Assembly (NCBI GenBank): GCA_040954595.2
Contig: CM082584.2
Location: 6,324,001-6,388,000, forward strand
DNA from: Balanoglossus misakiensis
Lineage: Eukaryota; Hemichordata
Direction: 5' to 3'
DNA length: 64,000 nt
This document shows, piece after piece, positions 26,232 through 36,967 of this stretch. The notes below the pieces were generated by a model. That model saw nothing but the letters and a program-made list of their open reading frames with translations, was not told where the DNA came from and did not search any database. Each line of letters opens with the position of its first letter. Within the stretch, counting starts at the first letter, position 1. The translations under genes and the position numbers were made by a program.

Positions 26232-28630
26232 AAAACCTTGCGTGGAACCGTGCGTGTGTAACGACCCCTACCAACAGGTGGCTTGCATAAAACAAGACAT
26301 TTTTTTTTCTCTTCAAACACTGCCATTACGAACTGATTGTAATAACGCACTGGAGCTGACCTCAAGATGGAAATCAGAGTTCGTTGTACGGAAATAACAT
26401 AAAATGAAACTATACCGTGCAACATGGTAATTATTTGACAATGTATATATGATATTTACAGTATACACGTGTGGGGAACAATGGCCAACAAGGGAGGCCG
26501 GGAACGTCTATTTGCACTATTCTTTCATCAGTATTTGACCAATCATCTAAAACTAACCAAACAAGTTTTGTGCCAGGCGCAGGGAAATGTGTTAGCGCTG
26601 GAAAAATCGTTCAATATGTCTTCCTGCATATATGCGTATTCAGCGACAAAGAAGGGTTTGACAATTTGTCATGATCTAGGGAAGCCTTAAGACCCCCTAG
26701 GGTGGAGATAGTTGTAACATTCAATTATGAGGTATGTTCTGGTTGCTCAAATCTCATTGGATAACTAACTCGTGCTGCCTATTGCCTAATCTGAATAAAG
26801 ATTACCTAGGCATTTGATAATAATAAGAGTTTTATAAACCCTGCTATAGTTCCAGATAAAGAATAATTTATCTTAGATATTTTATTCTGTTAAAAAGATT
26901 AATGTATCCCTGAGCTTCCAGCGATCTTAACGTTTCAAAATTAACCTTTTTTTGTCATTTTTGCTGGCCATTTGTGTTACTACTTTTCTACTAATCAATA
27001 TCTTGCAACTGTGCATATATGGTTTCATTGTGGTTGTATTTTTGTGTTGAATGACAACTAACAGGATGGAAAAGAAATGACATTTAATTTCTATTTTTAT
27101 TTTTTTCAATTTTTGTGTCTCTTTGAGCTATGCACTGTAATTAATATGAACAAAGTTTGCACTGCACCAAGGAACAAACATCTTGTACTTTATAAAATTG
27201 TGATCTTGTGGAAAATTAAATCCTTCAACACAGAGAAGAGATTTCATGAAATTAAGTTTGGATAGGGGATAGCATTTAGACAAAAAAGTTATATATGAAA
27301 TTTTTGCAAATTTTTTGACTTTAGGGAATCAAATGGTATATTTAAGCTGCTAATAGCAGAGAAGTAGAGACTTATTTATTTAATTCATCTCAAAGCTTTC
27401 AGTCAATGTTCTAGCGCAGATCTAGCAAAGTCAGAGAGCTTTTAGAGATAGCTATATCTATAATGTATGTTTCAATCAGAGAAATTGTACTTTTCTAGAA
27501 GACAAAGCATTTCAAGCAAATGCTTGTAATGTGTCACGTTTGTGTGAATCGGTTTCGTTCGGAAGGTAATATCTGTTTTATGTGTGTGTCTTGTCTTTTT
27601 CTGTTTCTTACTCGTCAAAAAATGCTAAAAATTAATGTGATTATATCGAAATGGTGTTGCTTTTTACAATGCATTCCATCATTTGTGTCAACGCTATGCA
27701 CCATAATGCATTTACAAATTTTTTTTGGTCTATTTTTTCTGTCTTCTTTGCCTACACTTGCGCATACGACCAGTTGAGAGTTAGTGTCTTTGTTTTTGTA
27801 CCAGACACAAATTATTATTGGTCTTATTTTTTCGAACACAAAAATGCTCCTTGATTGTAAGTTGGTGGAGAAAAGACGTTTTCAAACTACAAGAGACTGG
27901 TATGTCTTAGATGCATCTAGGAAAAACTCCCTAGATTGGTGATAGATCTGTTTACCAGGATTCTCCACTGCTGATCTTCTTTTGGTTTTCTTCACCAGAT
28001 TTGATCCACTTCTTACACGCATCATTTTATAATTAAAGATTTCTTACTTCCAAAATGGTATTTGTTTTCCTCTGCTAAAAATACTTGATTTACTGAAAGA
28101 AAAATATCAGTCTTTCCACATACCTTTACGGTAGTAGCGACAGCACTGAGCGAGTGCCAATCCACATTTGTCATTCTTGTCTGTGTTTCTTTACAAGCCA
28201 TGATAAAACACTTCAGAAGAGACAACTTTGGAATGACGTTTAGCCTAGAATTTTGACGAGCGCACTCTATGTCCACCTCTGTATTTTCTTAGGTTTACCA
28301 GTTTATATTGTAACAGATTTATACACAATTGAAATGCGACAACTGCCAGTTTTCTGTTGATTTATTACAAACTTCTATCTAAAGCCACAAATTAAAATGA
28401 TGTAGAACATTATGTACCAGTAGGTTCTCAACTGGTCGATGTGAAATCAAATTGCAGAGTTAATTTACATTTTGAGTTTCATGATCATTTGATGCAAAGA
28501 AGTTCTGTGAATATTAAATTTTGAAAAAAAAGCAATAAATGAGTATTTTTTTCTTGAAAGAATGTCCGTTTGTCTGTGTGTTTGTGCAAGAGGTGCTTTT
28601 TGGAATGACAGTGATATGGAGACATCTTGA
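26232..28630. other. SSX2IP 3' UTR and intergenic space before FAM32A
   Basis: No coding exon seen. AATAAA at 26794-26799, about 560 bases after the SSX2IP stop, is a plausible polyadenylation signal. The rest is AT-rich with short random frames. Confidence 0.55.
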
Positions 28631-28732
28631 CTTGTAGTCTCGGTTACCCAGACGCCTTTGCTTCTTCCGATGCTCTCCAGAAAAGGAGAGCATCGGAAGA
28701 AGCAAAGGCGTCTGGGTAACCGAGACTATAAG
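28631..28732. repeat. Near-perfect hairpin, 48-bp arms, upstream of FAM32A ATG
   Basis: Arms 28631-28678 and 28685-28732 are reverse complements with one mismatch, separated by a 6-base loop (AGAAAA). The right arm ends 37 bases before the FAM32A start codon. The fold would form a very stable cruciform in DNA, or a stable RNA stem if it is transcribed as 5' UTR. It could be a foldback transposon, a local inverted duplication of promoter sequence, or an assembly artefact. Confidence 0.9.
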
Positions 28733-28769
28733 TTCTTATTGAGGTCAGTAGGTCATCAGCAGAGAGAAA

Positions 28770-30365
28770 ATGGCGTCACCGTATTCGTCAGCTGGTGGTT
28801 CTCTCAAACTAAAAGGTGTGCAGAACTCCGGATTAAAGAAGTAAGTTCGTATTCGTAAGTGATTGAATTAAGCAGTAACGTTTCTTCTTGTGAAGCTTCA
28901 TAGAAACGAATTCAGAGAGAAGTTTGTTACTGACCAGTCAAGTATGCTTTGTAAGTCGACTTCCTCACTCCTCACAATCATAAACAAGTGAACAAACCTT
29001 CGTTCGAATACATTAAAACTGCTTGTGCGTGACCGTCTTGTAAAATTTGACGAGAGACAATATACTAGTACTCTAGTACACAGGTAGCTGTGATATTTCT
29101 ATGTCGGAGAATTGTATATATATATAATGCACTATAATGCTCCGACATAGAAATATCACAGCTACCTGTGCTCTAGTACTGTGTAATTTCAATCGGAGAT
29201 TGTCTAAATAACCGTATCATACCCATACGAACACAAATGATGCACCAGGACGCTATGACGTCATATTTATTGTGTTGCCTCAGCACAAATTCTCATCAGC
29301 CAATGAACAGTCAGTGACCACAAGATTTTGATTGTTGAGAATTTTGACAGTATTCCTTAATTTATTTTTGCCACCACAATTATCAATTGACAGAAAAAAG
29401 AAAAAGAAGAACAAGGAGCCGAAGAAGATTTTGGAGAGCATTGCAACGAGACACGAAGTAGATGAGGAGGATGAAGGCGACGAAATGGTTCCAGAGAAGT
29501 CGCCGGTGGACAAGAGGACACCCGCACAAAAAAAATTTGAAAAAGTGCAAGAAAAACGAGTAAGGATGAGCCATTGATTGATTGATTGTTTGATTGAGAC
29601 CTGGAGTGTCTTTGTGCCTCTTCAGTGTGTTTCGTAGTCTGTGTGAACCAACCGAGAGCAATGTTTCTTTCTGTTCTACTATGACGTAGTTGTACAGTCA
29701 AACTTGTATTAGTGCAGGCCACATCTATATTCTATTCTAGTAGTGGAAACCTGACTATAGACAGTCCCTATGCAATTTACATGTGCACTAACTGACCTGT
29801 CTATAAACGCCAGTTTAGGAAAGGCCCGTGACTGGCCAAGATAGACAGGTTTGTATTTGCATAATCACATGTACACATGTTCATCTTCAAAGTTCATTTA
29901 TTCAGCTCTTTCTTCTTATTCTCACTTTGCAGCAAATTCAAAGGGTTTTAGAGAAGGCATCCATGACACATAAACAACGTGTAGAGGTAAGTGCCATGCC
30001 AGTCACCTACATTGTAAGCCCATTCTCTTTCCAGGTTCCCGATATCCCCTTACAAAATATCCTATAGGATTCCTATAGATAGGACCATGAGGAATCCTAT
30101 ATGACCTGTAGCAATCATTTAGGAATCCTATGAGATATTTTTGTAAAGGTCACCAATTTACATTTTACCTTTTTTTCGAATCACAAAGCCCTCCTGTCTT
30201 ATCGAATAACATATTTCTGCCAAACTCCTTCCACATACATGTACCCAGTACCTACGTGTTCAATAACACATTCGTCTTTCATTTGATGATCTGCAGACCT
30301 TCAATGCCAAACTGGACAGGCTGACAGAACATTATGATATTCCGAAAGTCAGTTGGACCAAATAA
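28770..30365 (+). CDS. FAM32A: FAM32A orthologue, four exons, 119 aa
   Basis: Exons: 28770-28840, 29394-29559, 29933-29986, 30297-30365; all introns GT-AG, total exactly 120 codons with stop. The N-terminus has the family's GGSLKLKGV motif, then a poly-lysine stretch (residues about 25-35), an acidic segment, DKRTPAQKKFEKVQEKR, and the hallmark C-terminus with THKQRVE, LTEHYDIPKVSWTK. The human protein is 112 aa. In the human post-catalytic spliceosome FAM32A reaches into the active site with its C-terminus and promotes exon ligation; overexpression studies also link it to apoptosis. The conserved final residues are all present, so the function should be kept. AATAAA at 30474-30479 is a likely polyadenylation signal. 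Confidence 0.96.
29079..29170. repeat. Inverted repeat with 31-bp perfect arms in FAM32A intron 1
   Basis: Arms 29079-29109 and 29140-29170 are exact reverse complements (each holding TAGCTGTGATATTTCTATG or its complement) around a 30-base AT-rich spacer of TATATA. Weaker pairing of CTAGTAC-type words continues outward. It looks like a foldback or MITE remnant. Confidence 0.85.
29695..29853. mobile_element. Short MITE-like element in FAM32A intron 2
   Basis: Ends CAGTCAAACTTGTATTAGTG and GATAGACAGGTTTG are loosely inverted, and internal CTATAGACAG / CTGTCTATA words pair with each other. Related ends occur at 16980-17103. Boundaries approximate. Confidence 0.4.
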
Positions 30366-31275
30366 ATCCCTGTCAGGAGGATAACAGCGAGGGTTTGCCG
30401 GGAGATTTGTAAACTTCCAAATAGGGTGGTTGGCGCTCAAGACCATTGGGCGAGAATGGGCCAGTGTGAACGAAATAAAACATTTACCGTTTTCCACCTG
30501 TGCCAGCAGAGAATGAAAACAGTACACTGTACAGTTCATTAACTTAAAATATGTTATGGTTGAAAAAACACTTGTCATCCCAACAAGCACCAGGGCAAGT
30601 AACTAGGCCATTTGATGATTATATTAAGCCTTGCTGGATGGGGTGCAATGTACCTGTATATTAGCAAAGTTGTTCATAAACACCACATTGCCCCGATCCA
30701 GAGTTTGTGTTGCGTGTAGAAACTGCTTTCTCGGTGAAAATGGTTCCAAGCCTCAATAAAGTCAATTAGTAATACATTTGAGAAGAAAAGACATTAGACT
30801 AGAAGACTGTGTTAAAGTATACTATACAATTATTTTCTCAAACTTCTGTTAGTAAATTTATCATTTGGGTCATACCAGAATCTCTCTTTTTTTAGAGAGT
30901 AGACATTTTATAAGATTTCATTTGTGAACAATTTTCTTGTCAACTTCAAAATTTTTAATCTTGCTCTATGCCGTATTGAAATAAAATGAGTGAATATCGA
31001 CGTTATTTCTTGCATTCATACATGAAAGGAAACTTTACAAAGTGTTTTTGTATTGTGCTCTGACTAGATTTGGTAATCATTTGCATTCAGATGATTGACA
31101 AATTGAATCAGGTGTTCTGGTCAGTGTTCTAGATTGTATTGTAGTAAGTTGTGTTGTTGGTCTAAAAGCAAGTAGAGTAACTTGAAAAACATTGCAGTGG
31201 CAAACAACTAGAACTTTTTTTTACTGATAAATACTACTTTCATTGTCCTGCTCTAATATTTTGTTTCCTGTGAAT
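30366..31275. other. Convergent 3' flanks of FAM32A and the small minus-strand gene
   Basis: No coding sequence seen. It holds the FAM32A 3' UTR on one side and the 3' UTR of the minus-strand gene ending at 31276 on the other. AATAAA motifs occur at 30474-30479 and again near 30755 and 30979. Confidence 0.55.
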
Positions 31276-31590
31276 TTATCGAGCCCCACTGTCAATCTCA
31301 TATATGTTTCGATATTTGCTCCTGAAAATGTTCATGTTTCCTTCTACTTTTTTGACTATGAAACTATAATTTGAGTCATCGGTGTAGATGGCTGCCGGTT
31401 CATCGCACCACTGCCCCTCCATATCTCTCGTGTACACGGTCAGTGTGTTTCTGCCATAAGGGGTTGGAATGGTGACAACACCATTGGCTTTGATAATTTG
31501 TGCAGTGTGGCGGTCACCACTATCCATCAGTGTGATCTTGATTGTATCTTCAGTGTTGTTCCAGATGCTGGAGTTGTGTTGTTGACCCAT
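31276..31590 (-). CDS. Orphan 104-aa protein with N-myristoylation-type start
   Basis: One uninterrupted coding exon on the minus strand. The start ATG at 31590 gives MGQQHNSS, which satisfies the N-myristoylation pattern (Gly2, small residue at 6). The body is hydrophilic, with alternating beta-type segments (TIKITLMDSG, NTLTVYTRD, NYSFIVKKV) and no membrane segment or cysteine cluster. A strong acceptor (TTCTTTATTTCAG) lies at 31631, 41 bases upstream of the ATG, and a perfect donor (GCG/GTAAGT) lies further upstream at 32077-32076, so the transcript probably has a non-coding first exon. I do not recognise the family; a small beta-sandwich, membrane-anchored protein is only a guess. Confidence 0.6.
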   Translation of the reverse strand: MGQQHNSSIWNNTEDTIKITLMDSGDRHTAQIIKANGVVTIPTPYGRNTLTVYTRDMEGQWCDEPAAIYTDDSNYSFIVKKVEGNMNIFRSKYRNIYEIDSGAR

Positions 31591-32076
31591 TGTTGCTCTT
31601 ATTAACCAGTACGACGTGAGGGGTGTACACCTGAAATAAAGAACACATGGATGATGAATCATGGACTAGACAACGAGATCGCAGCCACTGCGGTGACTTT
31701 CGGTTAAGTACACAGTTTTCAAATGTTAAAAGATTAACTTATTTGTACAACTGGTGGGTACATCGACCTGGGGCTGACCTTGGGTATTGGTGCATTCAAT
31801 GGCCAATATCGACATTCACATGTGACAAATCTTAATGAACGGGTCCATTCGGGGGCAAAGCCATAGTCATTAGCTCACCTGTCTCCTATAACAATGTATT
31901 GAGGGGATCCACGTCACATATTTACTGTAAAACGTGTGACAAAAATGGTTCTTCAGACAGCTAACTGGTACAATACTGATATCAAACGTACGGTAAACAT
32001 ACGATATAACGTAAGACAGACATATGCATAATAGAATTTGAGATGGATGAAACAATCCCCGCGCTTGAAAACTTAC

Positions 32077-32160
32077 CGCTTTAATATTCACACAAGCCTT
32101 TCTCAACGAGGAAGTTGGTGTTAGTTGAAGAAGACCTCGAAGATTGGATATGCACATGCG
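32077..32160 (-). other. Probable 5' untranslated exon of the 104-aa orphan gene
   Basis: The minus strand ends this segment with GCG/GTAAGTTTTC, a near-ideal donor, and the next acceptor downstream is at 31631. If joined, the ATG at about 32157 opens a frame that does not match the main protein and stops inside the next exon, so it would be an upstream ORF or lie outside the transcript. The 5' end is not determined. Confidence 0.4.
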
Positions 32161-33263
32161 TCAGTCTTACTGCACCCATTTAAATATTAGCCATTTTAAT
32201 CAGAAATCGTAGTTAATATATACAGATCTGTCCATAGTGACGTAGTTTGCTAGTTATTAATTTCAACACAGGTCTGATTTTGTACGTGCTACAGTCACTG
32301 TATGAAACCTGATATATGAAGACTTTTGATTGGCACCATGTGTCTGAGAACTTGAGTTGTGTATTGTTTCTTTATTTGTAGATAACTGTTTGTGATAAAG
32401 CTGTTTATCTATTCATAGTCTAAAATGGTGAGTATTAATGAGGCGTATCATTGAGGGCGTACATTCTAGCTTCTCTCAAAAAGCAAAAACAAAAGCAACT
32501 CAATTTTGATGATGTGTTGCGTTGAAGCTTGCAGTAACTTGTAGCTTCCAAATACAGTGTGCATAGGTAACTGATTTATCAACAACAAAGACACATACAA
32601 TACTTGGATGTATTAAACATTTTTTTATTGAAAACTAATAAGGAAAATCACTGCTGAATGAAGTTAAATTTTGTTAAAATAATCTAGACCGAAAGCCCGT
32701 CCTCTAAAATCGCTGAGAAACATATTTTTGTAATTAGTTCATACCTTCTGTCTTTTTCTATCTCAGTCCAACATTTTGAGAACTGTTGGGACAGATTCTA
32801 ATCACAACTAAAGAGAGATGTACGCGTACTTGTGCTGCCATGGAACTATCTAAAATTTGCAAACTACAGGTGAGAGTTGTTCGAACGACAAAAATGAGCA
32901 GATATGTCAGTTTTCTGTAATCACAGTAAAAAAAAAATTTTCTTGAAAGAGCCAGACACAAAGCATATCAGAGCTGCAATTTGTTAAATATTAACTCTTG
33001 TAATAAAAAAAGTAATGCCAGTTGATCACCTATTTAATGCAAAAAAATAGTTTTCTGAAGTTAAAAATATGGTAAAAATATCTTTCAATTTATACATCAT
33101 GATTTCAAGTTCAAATTTTCTACATTCACTAGACAACAACACCTGCTTAGTAATCGGCACCTGTGAATCAACTAAACCCACCCTAAAACAGAATGGTCTG
33201 TTCCACACACACATATGCCACGGCTCAAACCATTCTTTGTCACAGGTGGCACACCATCACTCG
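32161..33263. other. Intergenic stretch between the two minus-strand orphans
   Basis: Contains the promoter side of the 104-aa gene and the 3' flank of the gene ending at 33264. I see no supported coding exon. Confidence 0.5.
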
Positions 33264-35143
33264 TTATATACTTTCCAGCACCGCTTTGACTTCGACGAAG
33301 TTCTGTAAATGTGTGAAGAGAAATGACCTGGCAATGTAGAGCCTCCGTTGCTGGAAATCGTATCGCCACAGATTGATCAAGTGTCCTGTCATGAGAACAA
33401 TATAAAGTCGAATGAAAAGGCAATTAGTATAACGAGTTTCCAAGTTCAGATGGCAATTCGTACACTAAATTATATTTTCAAGTAGTTTATTTTTCATGTC
33501 TATTTCACATTTTTAAAGGGACAAAGTCTCTCTCTCGCTGCCCTTTTTCCATTAATTATGTTTCATACAAGCCACCATTTTTGTTATTCGGATACATAGT
33601 GAATCAACGTACGACCACACAACTTCTATCCTGTTTGCAGGATATGAGATTAAAAATCTCACCAAAAAATGAATAAATGGTAAACACTGATAATTAATTT
33701 TGGCGAGTTTTTCACTCTCATATCCTACAAACGGGATGGAAGTTGTGTGTGGTCGAACGTTGTTTCACTACTAGTATATATCCACATGTAGAATAACATA
33801 AACGGTGAGAGACTTTGTCCCTTTAATAACATACATATATTTTATCTTATGCAAGTAAATATGAAGCCTATCTTCAGTTGACGTCACTGTACATATGGAA
33901 ATGTTAATTTTTGTCCTGTTTTATCAGATGCATGAATGAGTTGAGAAGATAAGAATGAAATACAACTGATCTGTAATCTACATACCGGGCGCTGATTTCA
34001 CGTACGTCCCTGCTTCATTGCCGATGAAATAGTTCCCGCTACCGAAACTGATCTGGTCCACGGAATCCATGTTTATTAGGATGTCTTCCGTGAACGGAAG
34101 GAATAGGGTTTCTTCTCCTTTGATGTCTTCGGACTGGAAGATTGTGGAGTCCGCCCTGAGGGGGATGAACTTCCTTCCTGGAGATGAAGAAGCTCATTAT
34201 CAGTTATAACAATTCCAAAAAACAGTATGCTCGGATACTTGCCATTAGGATCTATGTATTATAACAAGATTCTCAGATACAATACTTGCCGAGAATTTTC
34301 ATAAAACATGATTCTTGTGAGGATTGTGGTGCTAACACCAAAAAATAATAGCTTCCCTGTCAAATGCTGGTGAACATCAAGTAAAACATGTCAACATCAC
34401 AAACTGATACTGGATATACATGTATGGGTAAACATGTTCCGACATGATCACATATGGATCTCATGTAACATGATATTCGAGCTGAAATTCTTTAGAATTT
34501 AAGCATTGGAATCCAAACAATAACACAAGCACCTGGGAAACTGGACAATAGATTCAAAAAGAGTGCATGACCTTAATTGTTAAACACTGCAATGTGGCTT
34601 ATCCTTGTTTTTTTCAAAAGATTATAAACAAAATCTGGCATTGTTCTAAGCACCAAGAACAGCAGGTAGTTGACGAAGTGTACCAATACTGTTTCAATAT
34701 GAGAGACATTTCTGTGCTACCAATTAAAAATACACCAGATGTAACACAGAAGAAAAGTGGTGTGGTAAACTATTTCTTAACAGGTCCAACATGTATACAA
34801 AAAGCACTCACAAAAAGCAATAATGATCACAGTGATGTGATCCAGTATTTTTGCAGAGTTGCAAATCTTTTGTACTGGTCCTGAAATTCTCCCCCCCCCC
34901 CAAAAAAAAAAAAAACACTGGCCACAAACCCACACCTGAAAGCGTATATTAAAGTACAACATTCACTGACCTCTAAAATTTTGAAACGCATTATTGTTTC
35001 CTCTGAAATCGACATCGGGATCTTCGGTGCGCCTGCGCTTCCCGACGTGGTTATTGGTGGTGATGCCATCGTTGTAGGACTGGGGACAGGCTAGCTTCAT
35101 CTCCATAATGCTGTACCCGTAGCCACCCTGTGTTATCGCATAT
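33264..35143 (-). CDS. Orphan gene with at least three coding exons
   Basis: Exons in transcript order: 35143-34971, 34177-33986, 33385-33264 (stop TAA). Introns are GT-AG and the reading frame stays open through both junctions (phase 1 each). From the first in-frame ATG, in exon one, the product is about 150 aa; the frame is open further upstream, so an earlier coding exon may exist. Features: a basic cluster GKRRRTEDPD that could be a nuclear localisation signal, then NFRGRKFIPL, an acidic/hydrophobic stretch (ETLFLPFTEDILINMDSVDQ), a glycine-rich GSGNYFIGNEAGTYVK, and an amphipathic C-terminus (INLWRYDFQQRRLYIARSF). I do not recognise the family. Introns hold a MITE (33513-33826) and a C/A homopolymer tract. 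Confidence 0.6.
33513..33826. mobile_element. 314-bp MITE with 20-bp TTAAAGGGACAAAG ends
   Basis: Ends TTAAAGGGACAAAGTCTCTC and its exact reverse complement. A second, inner inverted repeat pairs CGACCACACAACTTC...GGATATGAG with its complement, so most of the element folds back. No coding capacity. It lies in the last intron of the minus-strand orphan gene. Confidence 0.85.
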
Positions 35144-36769
35144 CTAGTACAAAATCATACGGGGAGTGACAACATCACATATATATTTACAGAAGCATTC
35201 AATTCACATGCAGATCACGTGGTCTCTCTGCTGGGCATATTGTACATCATGATAATCGACCTACAACACAACTTTGTGTGTCTATAAATAAAACATGACC
35301 TCCACAGACCACTGCATTGTTGAGACCTGGCCAACAGCAAGTTGAATAACAAGCAACTCATCAGGTGCAAGCACAGAGGTACAATAGCCATGGTGATTAT
35401 CCCGGAGGTTCTCACAAGTGCAATAATTTGAGGGATAACAAATCGCGGGGAATAAAAAAGTAAATTACTCGCTTCCCTAGTAGGCCATCGCTATCAAAAC
35501 ATGTTACATTCTTTATTTTTCAAGGTGATCTTGAAGTGGTTCGTACGAATGGCTGCACAGAAGCATTTATGATTAATGCTACTTGTATACGGGCACTAAA
35601 GTGTTCTGTCAATCTGCGTCACAACAAGATCTCGGTTGAACAGAAAGACAGCATGTGCACCCACTAGACTGCTGCTCTATGGTACCTGTGCCAAAATCTC
35701 CAGTGACAACTTAGAAGAAACCACTAACAATCCTATCCTTACCAAACTGGCCTCCCACCTACTTTTCAGCACACAAGAATTTACCGGTACAACAATATTC
35801 TTCGAACAACAACTTAACATGTTCATGAAACCAGGTGCTGTGATTTATTTCCCAGTCATGTGACTATCTGATTAGTTGAATGATATATGCTGGATGTACC
35901 TAAGCCCAATTTAAATATTAGTATACATAAATGATAATCTTTTCATTGTTATAAAGATGCTTTCAAATCACCTCTTCTTTTGTCTCTGAATGAGGTCAGG
36001 AGGTCAAAAAAAATACCCAGATATACACAACAAATTGTTGTTTTTCAATCATCTTTTGTTTTTTAATCAATAATTTGGTTGTTTTTAATAGTATTTGCTT
36101 TTTTATAATTAACTAATTTTTTTTCCAGTCTCCTCTCTATTATACTAAAGTATCCCAAATACCCACTTTTTTGCTCATCAGCAAATCATGAAAATTTGTA
36201 ATGACGACTTTTAATATGTCCAGACAGCCTCAAAAAACAATACTGATTATGCACACATGGGCTGCCAACAAGAAACCATAGTTGAATTGATAATCTAACA
36301 AATTAATGAAGAAGAAAACAACTTTTAAAAGTTGCTGATGGTGGACCTTCAAACTATAAAACTTATTTTCAACTTTCAAGCCACTGAAAAATCTCAAAGT
36401 TGTCAAAACACTGTCTATTATATAATATTATGTGGATTGTGACTGTTCAAAACTGTCAATTGTACATCAGGCATTGCTATCTTCATCAGATTGTCCAAGA
36501 TAATAGATCGTCCACTGACCAGGCAGCCATGTACTGACCACTGTACTGTGTACACACAACAATGGGCAAATTTTGAAATCAACAAACTTTGCAACCTTTC
36601 TTTCAACGACGAGAAATCTGTGATCATACCTACCATTCGCTTATTGCACATATACCAGCTCTGTTCGAACGGTTTCCTGTGTTCAAATAAAGCCGCTCCA
36701 CCAGAGACGGTTACGCATAAGGAGTCTAACGCTGATGTTTACTTGACAAACGCGTCATACGATTGAAAT
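35144..36769. other. 5' flank of the minus-strand orphan gene
   Basis: A good minus-strand donor (GAATG/GTAGGT) at 36634-36632 suggests an upstream, possibly non-coding exon covering roughly 36634-36770. Joining it to the exon at 35143 makes an in-frame stop just before the first ATG, which would fit a 5' UTR exon. Otherwise only short frames are present. Confidence 0.35.
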
Positions 36770-36967
36770 TCCCACTTTTTCGTCAAAGTTCAGAGGTCAA
36801 AAGTCAGAACGCATGCGCATTTTCAGCGCTCGGCCATCCTCCATTTTGGAATCCGGAAACGTAATTTCCTCCACGTTGTGTTTTCTCGAGCATTGCACCG
36901 GGCTAAATAGAAGGAACGAAGAAGTCACTACTTACGGAGGCGCCAGTTTGGTCGAACTGCTCACAAA
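36770..36967. promoter_or_regulatory. Probable bidirectional promoter of AP1M1 and the minus-strand orphan
   Basis: About 200 bases of raised CpG content lie between the AP1M1 start codon and the putative first exon of the divergent gene. It contains ACGCATGCGCAT (NRF1-like) at 36810-36820 and a CCTCCATTTTGG segment with a YY1-type CCAT core, both common in housekeeping promoters. No TATA box. Inferred from motifs and gene orientation. Confidence 0.4.

Noticed and set aside
25499-26425. 308-codon minus-strand frame
   Set aside because: It lies antisense to the last SSX2IP exon, whose GC-rich serine codons suppress stops on the other strand. SSX2IP is well supported by splice phases and homology.
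28514-28858. Identical short frames on both strands around 28.66-28.73 kb
   Set aside because: They are the two arms of the hairpin read in opposite directions, not genes.
31276-33986. Joining the orphan gene exon ending at 33986 directly to the acceptor at 31631
   Set aside because: The join reaches a stop after nine codons, while the acceptor at 33386 gives 39 further sensible residues before a stop. The 31.3-kb frame is therefore better treated as its own gene.
35215-35415. Minus-strand frame with a signal-peptide-like start
   Set aside because: The hydrophobic start is followed by an unremarkable short tail and stop, with no matching donor to the orphan gene exons downstream.
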